From contig JASISA010000010.1 in NCBI GenBank assembly GCA_031771865.1, positions 1,364,001-1,428,000 of the forward strand: DNA of 64,000 bases, given 5' to 3'. The translations under genes and the position numbers were made by a program. The DNA comes from Nothophaeocryptopus gaeumannii (lineage: Eukaryota > Ascomycota > Dothideomycetes > Mycosphaerellales > Mycosphaerellaceae). This document shows positions 22,358-31,754 of the stretch, one piece after another. A model generated the notes under the pieces. The model was given only the letters and a program-made list of their open reading frames with translations. It did not search any database and had not been told where the DNA came from. Each line of letters begins with the position of its first letter. Position 1 is the first letter of the stretch.

Positions 22358-23745
22358 TCACAGTTCCTCAGCATAGCCTTCTTCCGGTTTGTAGCGCTGC
22401 GATTTGATCGGGTCCTTGACAGCACTCTCAATCGCCTTTTCGAACTTGGCAGCTCCCTTAGGATCGTTGGCGAATAGATGATCGCGCACGAGGCGCTGCG
22501 GCGTCTCGCCAAGCCATTGAAACAAGGAGAAATCTTGGAATTCGTCAGCTCTGAAGAGCTCGAGAACCTCCAATGGCTTGTCGTCGCTCAGGTTCTCGAT
22601 GAAATGGCCCATGTTCTTTGGCACGATTCCAACATCACCTGCAGTGTAGTCAAACGTCCGGGCCGCTCCCGAAGACCCAAAGATGGTGACGCGTGCACGT
22701 CCACTGATGAAAAATGACCATTCGTCGGCGTTTGGGTGCCAATGCATCTCTCGTAAAGCACCAGGTTCGATCTCCAAATGGCCAGCAGCCACGGTTTTCG
22801 AGATTGGGAAGTTCCGGCTATCAGTGATGCGGACTTTGCCACCGCTTGTCACTTCTGGTGTCTGGTTGAGCATCTTGTGCGTAAAGTTAAGCTTCGACTT
22901 CTTGAATGTCTTCGGCTGTTCCTCTTCGATTGAGCCTGGAAGCGAACCCTGAAAGATGTACTTCTCCTTCTCAGGCAGAGTGTCAAAGACCTCCGGAGGC
23001 AGTCTGAAGTTCTCAGCGGTCACGGCTCTTGGCGTGTGAGTGAGCCAGTCGGTCAGTAGGAAAGTGCTCTCTTCGCTGAAGTCTCCGCTGTCGAAGATCA
23101 AGAGAAACTCAGTGCCGTTCGGACTCAGACCTTGAAGCGAGTGTGGGTATCCTGATGGGAAGTACCATAAGTCACCCTTCTCAAGGTCATCGACGAAAGA
23201 GCCGCCCTCGGTGTCGAGAGCCGTGATACGGACTTTGCCCTCCAGAACATAGGCCCACTCGGCTTCTTTGTGCCAGTGCAGCTCGCGAATGACACCCTCA
23301 TCGAGACGCATGTTGACGCCCGCCAATTCGATAGAAGTTGCCAGTTCCTTTCTCGTCGTCTGTCTCGTCCAGCCGCCTTCTTCGATACGCATGTGAGAGT
23401 CTGCGAAGCTCCTATTTCAGATCAGTTGTCAAAGTATAATCAAGTGAGTCTACGCGCGCCATACCATCGCATGTTCTTGAAGTCACCGTGATCTGTCGTG
23501 GGCGGCCTTATCATATCAGGGTTCTCCCTCTCACGCCACCGGTTTCGCGGTCCCATCACATCAGTGCCATCGCCATTCCGTACCGGCTCTGGATACAGCT
23601 TTCGCCCAATGCTGTCGACTTTGTGATCATACGGGTCATTGTAGTTCTTCCGGTATGGGTCCGCCTGCGAATGTACCAATGGATGCTGTGCTGTTGGAGC
23701 AGCTTGGCATGCAACAGCCAGCAGCATAAAGCCCAGTGAATGCAT
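22358..23745 (-). CDS. Secreted bicupin oxalate decarboxylase
   Basis: Manganese enzyme converting oxalate to formate and CO2. Two exons, 23465-23745 and 22358-23411, intron 53 nt (gtatgg...aatag); 444 aa. Residues 1-16 (MHSLGFMLLAVACQAA) form a signal peptide, so it is probably secreted. Cupin 1 has H139, H141 and E145 (HWHKEAE) and H184; cupin 2 has H317, H319, E324 (HWHPNADE) and H363, the two Mn sites. The lid loop reads SEEST (206-210), matching the SENST loop of bacterial OxdC with its catalytic Glu, which favours decarboxylase over oxidase. The junction reads NMRWSFADSHMR, as in relatives. A pentanucleotide repeat abuts the start codon. Confidence 0.9.
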
Positions 23746-23770
23746 CTTGTCTTGTCTTGTCTTGTCTTGT
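23746..23770. repeat. (CTTGT)5 microsatellite in the oxalate decarboxylase leader
   Basis: Five perfect CTTGT units followed by an imperfect CTTGG. In the sense of the minus-strand gene this is ACAAG repeated directly up to the start codon, so the repeat lies in the 5' UTR with no spacer before ATG. Confidence 0.9.
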
Positions 23771-24381
23771 CTTGGCAGAAGCGTGTAGAAGCTTGATGGT
23801 GTCGTGTGCAGGTCTCGTTCCTGGCTTCGGTCAACAATGATGACTTATAAGCGCGCGTCGTTGATGTTGACGTTGCCGTTGCTTCCATCCAATGCTACAA
23901 GGATCGGCCGAGAGTCTGTCTTCCCCCGCAATGACGGCACTGCAATGTCAGCACTTGCCGTGTTTCGTAACAGAACTCTATAGCAAGACCTGCGATTCCA
24001 GGAACGAAGCCTAGCCGAGGGGAGCTTCCTACCGCATGCGGCCCGGCCAAGAGTACGTACATATCGCGTACATATCGCGTGAGAGCTTCCTGGTGACTAT
24101 TTCGACCTCACGGCTCTGCCATTGGCGTACATACGACTTTTTCCCTCCAACCCTCCATCATCCTGTTCCTCACGAGGACACTTGGGTGTGTACTCTGAAC
24201 GCGTGGGCTGGTACAACAAGACAAGGGACAAGGACAACCGTGTCAAAGAACAGGAAAGTGCGGGAGCTGCGGCGAACCAAACAATAACGACACCTCAGCC
24301 ATAGAATAATCAATCTGGAGCCGCAATACCCGACTTCACAATCCGCTATACCCGCCCTTCGACTGAGGCAGCATCACGACC
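23771..24381. promoter_or_regulatory. Divergent promoter region oxalate decarboxylase / DUF1275
   Basis: About 610 bp between divergent starts. Near 24056-24080 the block ACATATCGCGT occurs twice in tandem, a possible regulatory duplication. No coding signal is apparent. Confidence 0.5.
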
Positions 24382-25254
24382 ATGTCGTCCAACAACACCT
24401 ACGGCACCCTCACCGCCCACCAACAACGCCCTTCAATCAGCAACGGAACCCTCTTCACCTCCTCGGACGCCGAGCGCGTCGGCCTCCTAGGCTCCCATGG
24501 CAAACCCGACCCTCCCCACGCCCTCCTCCGTCTCCGTCGCCACTTCTCCTCAAACCTATCCAACACCTGGGCCGACCTGGTCCTCCTCTTCTGCTACATA
24601 ATAACCGGCCTACTCGATTCCTCGTCCGTCTATACATGGGGTTCCTTCGTATCCATGCAAACAGGCAACACAATCTACCTCGGAGCAGGGATCGTCGCTC
24701 CCAAGGAAAATGATCGCTGGCTTCGCGCACTCACCTCCATCGCTTCCTTCTGTCTAGGAAGCTTTTGCTTCGCGCGCTATCATCGCTATTTCGGCGCCAG
24801 CAAACGCTGGGTTGTTGTCTCCTCTTATACCATTCAACTGATTTGCATGATCGTCGCCACGATAATCGTCACCATGGGACCGAAGACGTCTGCGAAGGGG
24901 GATATAAATATATGGGTCGTTCTCCCCCTCGCACTCATCGGATTCCAGTCAGCGGGACAGGCGTATATGAGTCGTGTGTTGAAGTATGGAGGGCTGACGA
25001 GTGTGGTTTTGACGAGTATATATTGCGATTTGTTTTCGGATGCGCAGCTGTTTACTGCGCCCTCGAGCAACGCGGAGAGGAATCGGAGGGGTGCTGCTGC
25101 GGCGCTGTTGTTGGTGGGCGCGATTCTGGGAGGAGTGTGGGCGCATAGTGAGATTGGGCTCGCCGGGGCTTTGTGGACTGCTGTTGCGTTGAAGGGGTTG
25201 GTTGTGTTGGCTTGGTGCTTTTGGGCGGGGGAGAGTGAGGGTAGAAACGCATAG
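24382..25254 (+). CDS. DUF1275 (YoaK-like) integral membrane protein
   Basis: Single exon, 290 aa, starting at ATG 24382 with ACCATGTC context. After a ~60-residue polar N-terminus come about six hydrophobic segments: ADLVLLFCYIITGLLDSSSV, the family signature FVSMQTGNTIYLGAG, LTSIASFCLGSFCFARYHRY, VVVSSYTIQLICMIVATII, INIWVVLPLALIGFQSAGQA, and a C-terminal pair. The motif YGGLTSVVLTSIYCDL is also typical of DUF1275. The biochemical role of this family is not established; a transporter is usually guessed. Confidence 0.88.
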   Translation: MSSNNTYGTLTAHQQRPSISNGTLFTSSDAERVGLLGSHGKPDPPHALLRLRRHFSSNLSNTWADLVLLFCYIITGLLDSSSVYTWGSFVSMQTGNTIYLGAGIVAPKENDRWLRALTSIASFCLGSFCFARYHRYFGASKRWVVVSSYTIQLICMIVATIIVTMGPKTSAKGDINIWVVLPLALIGFQSAGQAYMSRVLKYGGLTSVVLTSIYCDLFSDAQLFTAPSSNAERNRRGAAAALLLVGAILGGVWAHSEIGLAGALWTAVALKGLVVLAWCFWAGESEGRNA

Positions 25255-25509
25255 AGGTTGAGATGAGAGACGGACATGGAAGGCTTGCTGATGAATGATA
25301 TCCTTGTGAGAGGAAGTGGCATTGCAAAGAAGCTGTAACCATTGCGCAAGAACTCCACGCTCGCGCAACCAATCTATTGAACTAGGGAACTTCGCTCGTG
25401 TATGTTGCTGTGTCCTTATGTGCCACTGATATGCGACTCCCATACACTCCCAAACTCCATCTCACGGCCCATACCCTCTTCGTTCAATCACCTACCATCC
25501 ATTTCCTTT

Positions 25510-27190
25510 TCACCACCATCCCGATCCACCTCCTCTCTTACCATGACCCTGCCCATACGCCCCATAACTCGGCGGCGCATACGCAGTCGTCGTCGGCTTC
25601 CCATACCCAGCCGGTCCCGCAGGCGTGCTAGAAGTACTTGTCAAGAACCCGCTACTCGGCGTGCTGGAAGTACTCGTCAAGAACCCACTACTCGGCACGC
25701 TTGTCGTCGGCTTCCCATACCCAGGTCCTGCAGGCGTGCTGGAAGTGCTCGTCAAGAACCCACTGGCGGTTGTCCCTGTAGAGAGAAGTGGGATGACACC
25801 CCCTGTCGTGAGGACCGGGTATGAGTATGATGGGTGTGGGTAAGGCACCGGTCCAGATGGATAGCTGATAACAGACGAAGAAGAGCTGGCTATGGGTAGG
25901 CCTTCCGTGCTGCTGGCGGTTGTTCCTGTAGAGAGAGGTGGGATGACGCCACCTGTCGTGAGGACCGGGTATGAGTATGATTGGTACGGGTAAGGCGCCG
26001 TTCCAGATGGATAGCTGATAATCGACGAAGAAGCGCTGGTTGTTGGAGCCGGAAAGCTTGAAGAGTTACTGTTAATGATCGGCGATCCAGGCGTCGACGA
26101 GAAACCACTAGAGGCTGGCGCAGTCCCAGTCTCAGAACAGCTCGTCGTCGAGGTTGTGCTGTTCCAATAAGTCGGAATGCCGCTCGAGGCCGTCCCAGGC
26201 CTACTCGAAAAACTCGGCGTAAGCCTAGGAGCATGTCCCGTACCAGTAACGGTAACAGCAGTCGTCAAAACAGTCGTTCTCGTCCTCGTCAGCGTGACAC
26301 CAGTCGCCGTAGGAAAGTGACTGCTCGTTGAGTTGGTGAACCACGGAACACTGGAAATCGAACTCGAAGACGGCGGGGCTGTTGGGAAACTCCAGCTCTC
26401 GGTGACGATCGGACTGCCAGTCGTGGAGGAGAATGATGATGATGAAGACGCCCCAGTCTGCCAAGACCAAGCTGGGAAAGAATCGTTACGAGTCCTGACA
26501 TAGTCATATGCCGGAGGAGGTGGACCATAGTGAGCTGGGAAAGAAGATGAGACGCCGGTCGTGAGCACAGGTACGGTTGCGGTGCTTCCAATCGTTGAAG
26601 TCGACGTCAAGGTGATATTGGGCCTGCTAGAAGTCGAAGGGCTAACAGGAGAACCAGGCGTTGATCCAGTACCCCACGGAACCGTTCCAGACGAAGTCCA
26701 AGTCGCTGTACTAGGTCGTGAAGAGAAGCTGGGCGTGGAACTAGTAGAGCCTGGAACGGAGGAACTGTTGGTGAAGCCATATGGAGTGCCTTCGGTCGAG
26801 GTCGTTGATGGTACTGGGCTGACAGAGACAGTAGAGATAGTGCCAATGCTGACAGTGGTTGTCGTTGCAGAGCTTTGTGGACCGTATCCAGGTGGACCGT
26901 AGCCTTCTGGAGAAGAGGCAGGGAGGCCATAGCCTTGTGGAGAGTTGGCAGGAGGGCCATATCCTTGTGGAGAGTTGGCAGGAGGGCCATAGCCTTGTGG
27001 AGAAGAGGCAGGAGGGCCTTGTCCTTGTGGGCTGTAGCCACCGTAGCCTGCTTGCTTCTTCGCAATGTTGACTGCTATACTATTAGCTAAAGCTTGAAGT
27101 ATCAGCAAGGGAGTTGGACTCGCCATCGACGGGCTTTGCTGCAGCTGCAACCACAAAGGTTGCCGCCGACAAGACGGTTGAGAGCTTCAT
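25510..27190 (-). CDS. Repeat-rich secreted Ser/Thr/Pro protein
   Basis: Probable cell-wall or extracellular protein. Exon 1 is 27120-27190 and encodes a signal peptide (MKLSTVLSAATFVVAAAAKP); a short 40-nt intron (27080-27119, gtccaa...aatag) joins exon 2, 25510-27079; about 546 aa. The intron is short with a weak donor, so the exact junction is tentative, but some splice is needed because the signal-peptide frame stops. The mature protein opens with four 10-residue PQGYGPPA-type units, continues as a Ser/Thr/Pro-rich mucin-like region, and ends with duplicated SYSYPVLTTGGVIP and GFLTSTSSTP modules and a GGGSGWW tail. There is no hydrophobic GPI tail. Heavy O-glycosylation is expected. Confidence 0.75.
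25624..25765. repeat. Three copies of a ~36-bp unit at the gene's 3' end
   Basis: The core GAAGTACTCGTCAAGAACCC (with small changes) occurs at about 25630, 25667 and 25741. It encodes the GFLTSTSSTP motif three times. Confidence 0.8.
25763..26041. repeat. ~150-bp tandem duplication inside the secreted protein gene
   Basis: The unit beginning TGGCGGTTGTCCCTGTAGAG at 25763 recurs at 25914 with few differences and continues into the same downstream sequence. It encodes the SYSYPVLTTGGVIP module twice. Confidence 0.85.
26901..27030. repeat. 30-bp tandem minisatellite
   Basis: Four full copies of a 30-bp unit (AGCCTTGTGGAGAGTTGGCA core) plus a partial fifth. It is in frame and encodes the decapeptide PQGYGPPANS-type repeats near the mature N-terminus. 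Confidence 0.9.
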
Positions 27191-29206
27191 CTTGATTGTT
27201 GTTCTGTGATCCTGAGTTGAGAGTAGTTGTATCCCAAGAAGCACCAAGCCAATAAATGAATGACAGGCCAGGCAGTACGAGGACGAAAAGCGAGTGACTT
27301 AATCTGCTCAATGAAAGGGAGCGAGACGTGCCACGAAAGAAGTCCAGCTTGGAGAGCTCAAGGGGTACAGAGCAAACGACCAGCTCTTATACATCAGTAG
27401 ACCTAACCGATCACATTGGCGACATCGAGAAACGTACCCACCTCGCAAAAGATGCGGAGAGAGCGCCAATCAGCAACACGACAAGTTACATGATGCAGGC
27501 CCCATCGACGGTGCAGAATTACTCGCCAGGTACGGTGCATGATAGTGTATGCGTCTGGGTGTGGTGTGCATGCAGCAAACCCCAACATCATCGACCAGAC
27601 CAGGGAAAGCAGCCTCAAATCTCGGCAAAAAGAGGGCCAGCTCACCTGAACGACCTTGTCCACTCAAGGGAGATATCGAGAACTGGTAGAAGCGCTCACA
27701 AATCCCACAAGGGATAATGAATTGAGAAAGGGAACTGTAATAAGACTCGCGTCGCGACCTGAGACATGGGATTTCGGGGTCCGGACCCGGCAGCCGGGCT
27801 TGCACCGGAACTGACGAGGGCCAAAGATGGGCCGGCGAGCAATCAAGAAACCAAAAGGGTGGTCAAGTTCGATTGCACAAGACATTTAGTCTGGTGATAC
27901 TAGACTGTAGGCGGGCTGCACTGCCCAAGGCAGCTTCCCAGTGGCGACACAAGGCTGTATCGAAAGAACTTCGTTCGAATGTGACAGTAAGTCGTCCATG
28001 GTAGCTCCAATGTTGCTTTGGGTCCAAACTCAGCTGCTGCTTTGTTCTCGTCCTCGTGGATATCAACCAGACGCTTGGGCTTCGTATCTCGTGCGTTGGC
28101 ACTTTTACTGCAATGCGGACGCGATTCAATCAAGTATTGCAGAGGTGAGGTCCTGAGCGCAGGGATTGTTCAAGTGATGCAAGAGTCGTGCAACGATAGG
28201 CATGCATAAATTGGTGTGCAATCGGTCTGCTCGCCGACACTTGCTCGACCCAAATCACTCCCGCCGTGCTCGACATCTCGACGTGTCGAAAAGAACGTGA
28301 AGTGTGAATATCTTGGTTTTCCGAGGTCGTCGCATGAAGTGTTACCGCACTCCACGCCAGCGGCTGAAAGCTGAAACCGCCATCTTCGCCGCAGCACGTG
28401 AGAATGATGCCATACTGTCTCATATTCGAAAAGCATTTCTTTGAGATCGCAGAGCAAGGCCGAGAGATGGGCGTTCGTTCCATGATGCAAGGTCGGTGGC
28501 TCGGCGCAGGTACCTGGCTCGAATGGGTAGCTAATGCAGGTCCCGTGTGACCATGATCAAGCTCGGCTGCGGTGCGTCCTGGCACAGAGCGCTGCAAGAG
28601 GCATAGTCGATCACCACCATAAGCCTGCCCAAGCTTTTGCTCTTTCACTCTTTAGTGCCGCAGTTGGCTCAAGATCGGTCGCCCGGACTAATATTCATGC
28701 GTATCGCCAGACTGCAGATAGAGAGGTCACACAGTATTTGTCTGACAGCCGTCAACACGACGCCGTGCGAGGCGGATTCGAGGGCTGACAAACGGGCCAG
28801 CCGTTGCGTTACGTTGTATGCTCTCATTGAATTTCCCGGGAGCGCGGCGATGCAATGAGTCTCAGACTGTCTTCGTTGGACGTGTACACCGGAGTCATCG
28901 ACACTGGTCCGCATGCCAGGCAAGGAGCCACCTTCAGTCTTTGAGACATCGAGAGGCCGCACGTCCAATCTTGAGATTGAAGGCCCCTACAACTCGAATC
29001 TTCCTAGCTGTGATATATACCCAGAGTAGAAATGGCCTCCTAAGTCGTGGCTTTCGAGTTCGCATGTCGTGATCAATATTTCCTCGAAGATATTGCTGTG
29101 AGATCCTGGTTCAATTCCCGATGTAATCGCATCCAATGTTTGCCTCATTGTTCAGTATCACCCTTTCCAATCCCAATGTGTCGTCTTTAACCCAAGCACA
29201 ACGCTC
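27191..29206. other. Gene-poor stretch of 2 kb
   Basis: No open frame here shows a domain, signal peptide or convincing composition on either strand; the longest (28130-28648, minus) looks random. The first 100 bp are the leader of the secreted protein gene. It could hide non-coding RNA or decayed sequence, but nothing specific is visible. Confidence 0.4.
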
Positions 29207-31057
29207 TCACCCCTCCGCATTCTCATCAGCAAAAGGACTTCGATTATCCTCCTCGCGATCAATCCCCTTCCCATTCTCCTCATGTGTCGAAACCCCTTTC
29301 TCTTCAATCTTCTTCGTCCTCTGCCGTCTCGGCTTCGGCTTCGCAGGTGGCAACTTCGAAGGGACCTTCAAAGTCGTACTCTCGGAAATTGACTCCGTCG
29401 GACTCGTTGTCTCTTTGGGCGGAGACACCGATATGCTCACGCCATTTGCATGAATCGCCTCATCACCATTCGTGCCAATTCTTGGAGAAGTGGAAGTCTT
29501 GCTTGCTTTCCTCATCCTCCTCGGCATGGGAACTCGCGGTTTCCACCTTCCCCCCTTCTCATCCCCATTCCCTCTCCCCACTTTAGTAGAAACATCTTCC
29601 TGTCCACTCAGCACGCTCAACGTACTTTCATTCCCATCAGCAATACTCATCCCCAACAACTTCTGCGCAACATCCTTCTCCTTCGGCGCCACCTCCTGCA
29701 GTTTGGCTTCCAATTTCTCTTCCAATTCCACATCCTCCTCATCATCGCCCTCTTCCTTCAACCATTCAATGTCTTTACATCGGATGACTAATCTGACGAC
29801 TGTCTGGTCGATTTCTGCGTCGAAATGCGCACTCGAGCGGTTGACCAATAGGTAGAGCAGCTTTCGAACTTCTTCCCTCTTGTAGTGATTCCCCTCTCTC
29901 GCGAGTTGCGTATTCTTCAAAAGTGGACACAACACTCTCAAATATGTGTGTCGCAACGCCCGTTGTCCGTCCCTCTCACTTCCGTCTGGCCCGAACCCAA
30001 TTTCGCCGCTTCCAGGATCCAAGTCGAGAAGATTTCGGATGATGACGTCGACGAGGACGTGTAGATCGTTGGTGTAGAAATACTCATACGTACTGAATGT
30101 GGTGAAGAGGAGATATAGGAGTTTGAGGATGAGGAGTTGTGGACCAAGTTCCGTTTCGCGATTCAAAAGTAAGATGAGATTCTCTCCAAAAGTGCGGTAT
30201 GAAGGACCGTGTAGACTCAACAGTTTCAAGATCCGGTTCGTGAGAGCGCCTCCTCCGTTGCTGCCGTCTTCTTTGGGGGAGGCAGGGGTGTTGGCGAGAC
30301 ACATGTATTGCTCGTTTAGGACCAGAAGCACGCGGATGATGGGGTAATGGTAAGGGTCCTCGGCGTCGTCGGAGAGTTCCTCGATGAGTTGGAAGAGGTA
30401 CAGAATGAAAGCATCATCCACAGTAGCCAGGTCCTCGCGCGTCAACTTCTGTATCCGTGACATTTCGAACAGCAGCTCGATAAGCAGGCGATGAAGCGGT
30501 TTGTCCACTTTCAGCGCATCCTCTACCTCATCCTCACCGTCCTCCTTCTCCTCTTCCACTTGTTGTCCGTCTCCTCTTATCCGTTTACTCCTAACCAAAT
30601 CGACCAACCTCGAGAACGCACCCTCGCTCTGCATCATCTCAAAAGCAGTCTCATTGTAGCGTCCATCGAACAGCAAAATTGCTGCCGTGAGGTGGAGAGT
30701 ATGTGCATCGTCCTCTTGCAGAAGACAGTAGAGTATCTGTCTCCTCACATAATCCTGATTTCCTTTGAACATATTGCTGTCCAGCAGCTTATAGCAACAC
30801 CGCGCGACATCGTATTCCGTATCCAAGTATTCGGGCTTACACGTTGTGGTGAAGGCGAGCCATTTCCTGAGTGCATCATCAATTTGCTCGTGCGTGTCAC
30901 TCGCGCTGGTGACGATTGACTCGAGCTCTGCATCGCATCCAAAGATTAGTCTCTTGTACTCATTCGAAGCCCTTGCTGTAGTGCTAGACGCACCACTCCA
31001 AAACTGCTCTTCATTCTCGACATTCCATTGTCCAGAATCTTCATCGTCGACGTCCAT
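29207..31057 (-). CDS. LDB17: Ldb17/SPIN90-family actin patch protein
   Basis: Cytoplasmic regulator of endocytic actin patches; homologues (yeast Ldb17, fission yeast Dip1) activate Arp2/3 without a mother filament. Single exon, 616 aa, ATG at 31057. The helical armadillo-like domain (DUF2013/SPIN90 leucine-rich) covers about 60-440, with EYDVARCCYKLLDSNMF, RPLHRLLIELLFEMSR-like (KPLHRLLIELLFEMSRIQKL), PIIRVLLVLNEQYMCLA and LILKLLYLLFTTFSTYEYFY. It contains an acidic insertion (EEEKEDGEDEVED, about 168-180). The tail from about 480 is basic and disordered with a proline-rich, SH3-ligand-like SKLPPAKPKPRRQR stretch, as known for Ldb17. Confidence 0.88.
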   Translation of the reverse strand: MDVDDEDSGQWNVENEEQFWSGASSTTARASNEYKRLIFGCDAELESIVTSASDTHEQIDDALRKWLAFTTTCKPEYLDTEYDVARCCYKLLDSNMFKGNQDYVRRQILYCLLQEDDAHTLHLTAAILLFDGRYNETAFEMMQSEGAFSRLVDLVRSKRIRGDGQQVEEEKEDGEDEVEDALKVDKPLHRLLIELLFEMSRIQKLTREDLATVDDAFILYLFQLIEELSDDAEDPYHYPIIRVLLVLNEQYMCLANTPASPKEDGSNGGGALTNRILKLLSLHGPSYRTFGENLILLLNRETELGPQLLILKLLYLLFTTFSTYEYFYTNDLHVLVDVIIRNLLDLDPGSGEIGFGPDGSERDGQRALRHTYLRVLCPLLKNTQLAREGNHYKREEVRKLLYLLVNRSSAHFDAEIDQTVVRLVIRCKDIEWLKEEGDDEEDVELEEKLEAKLQEVAPKEKDVAQKLLGMSIADGNESTLSVLSGQEDVSTKVGRGNGDEKGGRWKPRVPMPRRMRKASKTSTSPRIGTNGDEAIHANGVSISVSPPKETTSPTESISESTTLKVPSKLPPAKPKPRRQRTKKIEEKGVSTHEENGKGIDREEDNRSPFADENAEG

Positions 31058-31754
31058 GCTTCCAGTTCTTGCAGAAGCGCATATCCGATGTTGCTATCGC
31101 GAGTGACAGCAGCATATATGCATGTTGCCGCGCGGTCGGGCGTATTTATGCAAGAGCGAAGATGAGGACGAGCGAGAAATTGGTCGTGGTTGCATTGCAG
31201 CTTGCAGCTTCTCGGAGCATGACTAGGCCGCCATGTGTAGATGCCTCAGGCAGGAAAATAATCGACGAGCCACTCAGCAGACATCACGCGAGGATTCGTA
31301 CATGGCACGAGATATCAATACATCCTGGAGTGTTTGGTTTGGAGAGTGGGCTACTAGTCATGACACGAATGGGTATCCGTATCAACAATGTCTGTATAAT
31401 GTACATGAATCATAAGGCAGAGGCTGCTTCACAAGCTGCTTCTTGCATGAAAATCAATTGCGCTTCTTGCTTCGCAGTCGTGACAGGGACGCCAGCAACC
31501 TGCCATAAGTAAGGCCACTGCTCACTCACTCTCTCTCATCCGTCAGTACCAGTCAGTCCAAGAACGAGTCGCGACGAGCTCGCTTCGCCGGCGATGCTTC
31601 TCTCGCAAGGCTGGCCGTCCAATGCTTATTGCGGCGAAGCAAGATCGAGACAGACTTCGACGGTTTCTTGCTCTGAAGAGCTGGACGACTGGGAGAAGAC
31701 GATGTGAGCTTTTGTTGCACGCTACTCTCTCTTCAGATTCAGTGTAACCTGTCC
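31058..31754. other. Intergenic, no supported gene
   Basis: 697 bp; upstream region of LDB17 and 3' region of the deubiquitinase gene. Open frames are short and without features. Confidence 0.4.

Noticed and set aside
13799..25254. Secondary-metabolite gene cluster (regulator, cupin, oxidoreductases, hydrolase, transporter)
   Set aside because: No polyketide synthase, peptide synthetase, terpene synthase or other backbone enzyme is present, and the genes are unrelated in pathway.
26901..27030. Regular 30-bp repeats resembling an array
   Set aside because: The repeats are contiguous, lack spacers and encode in-frame decapeptides in a fungal secreted protein; not CRISPR.
29101..29125. tRNA-like box (TGGTTCAATTCCCGAT)
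   Set aside because: The flanking bases cannot form the T-arm stem and no D arm, anticodon arm or acceptor stem was found.
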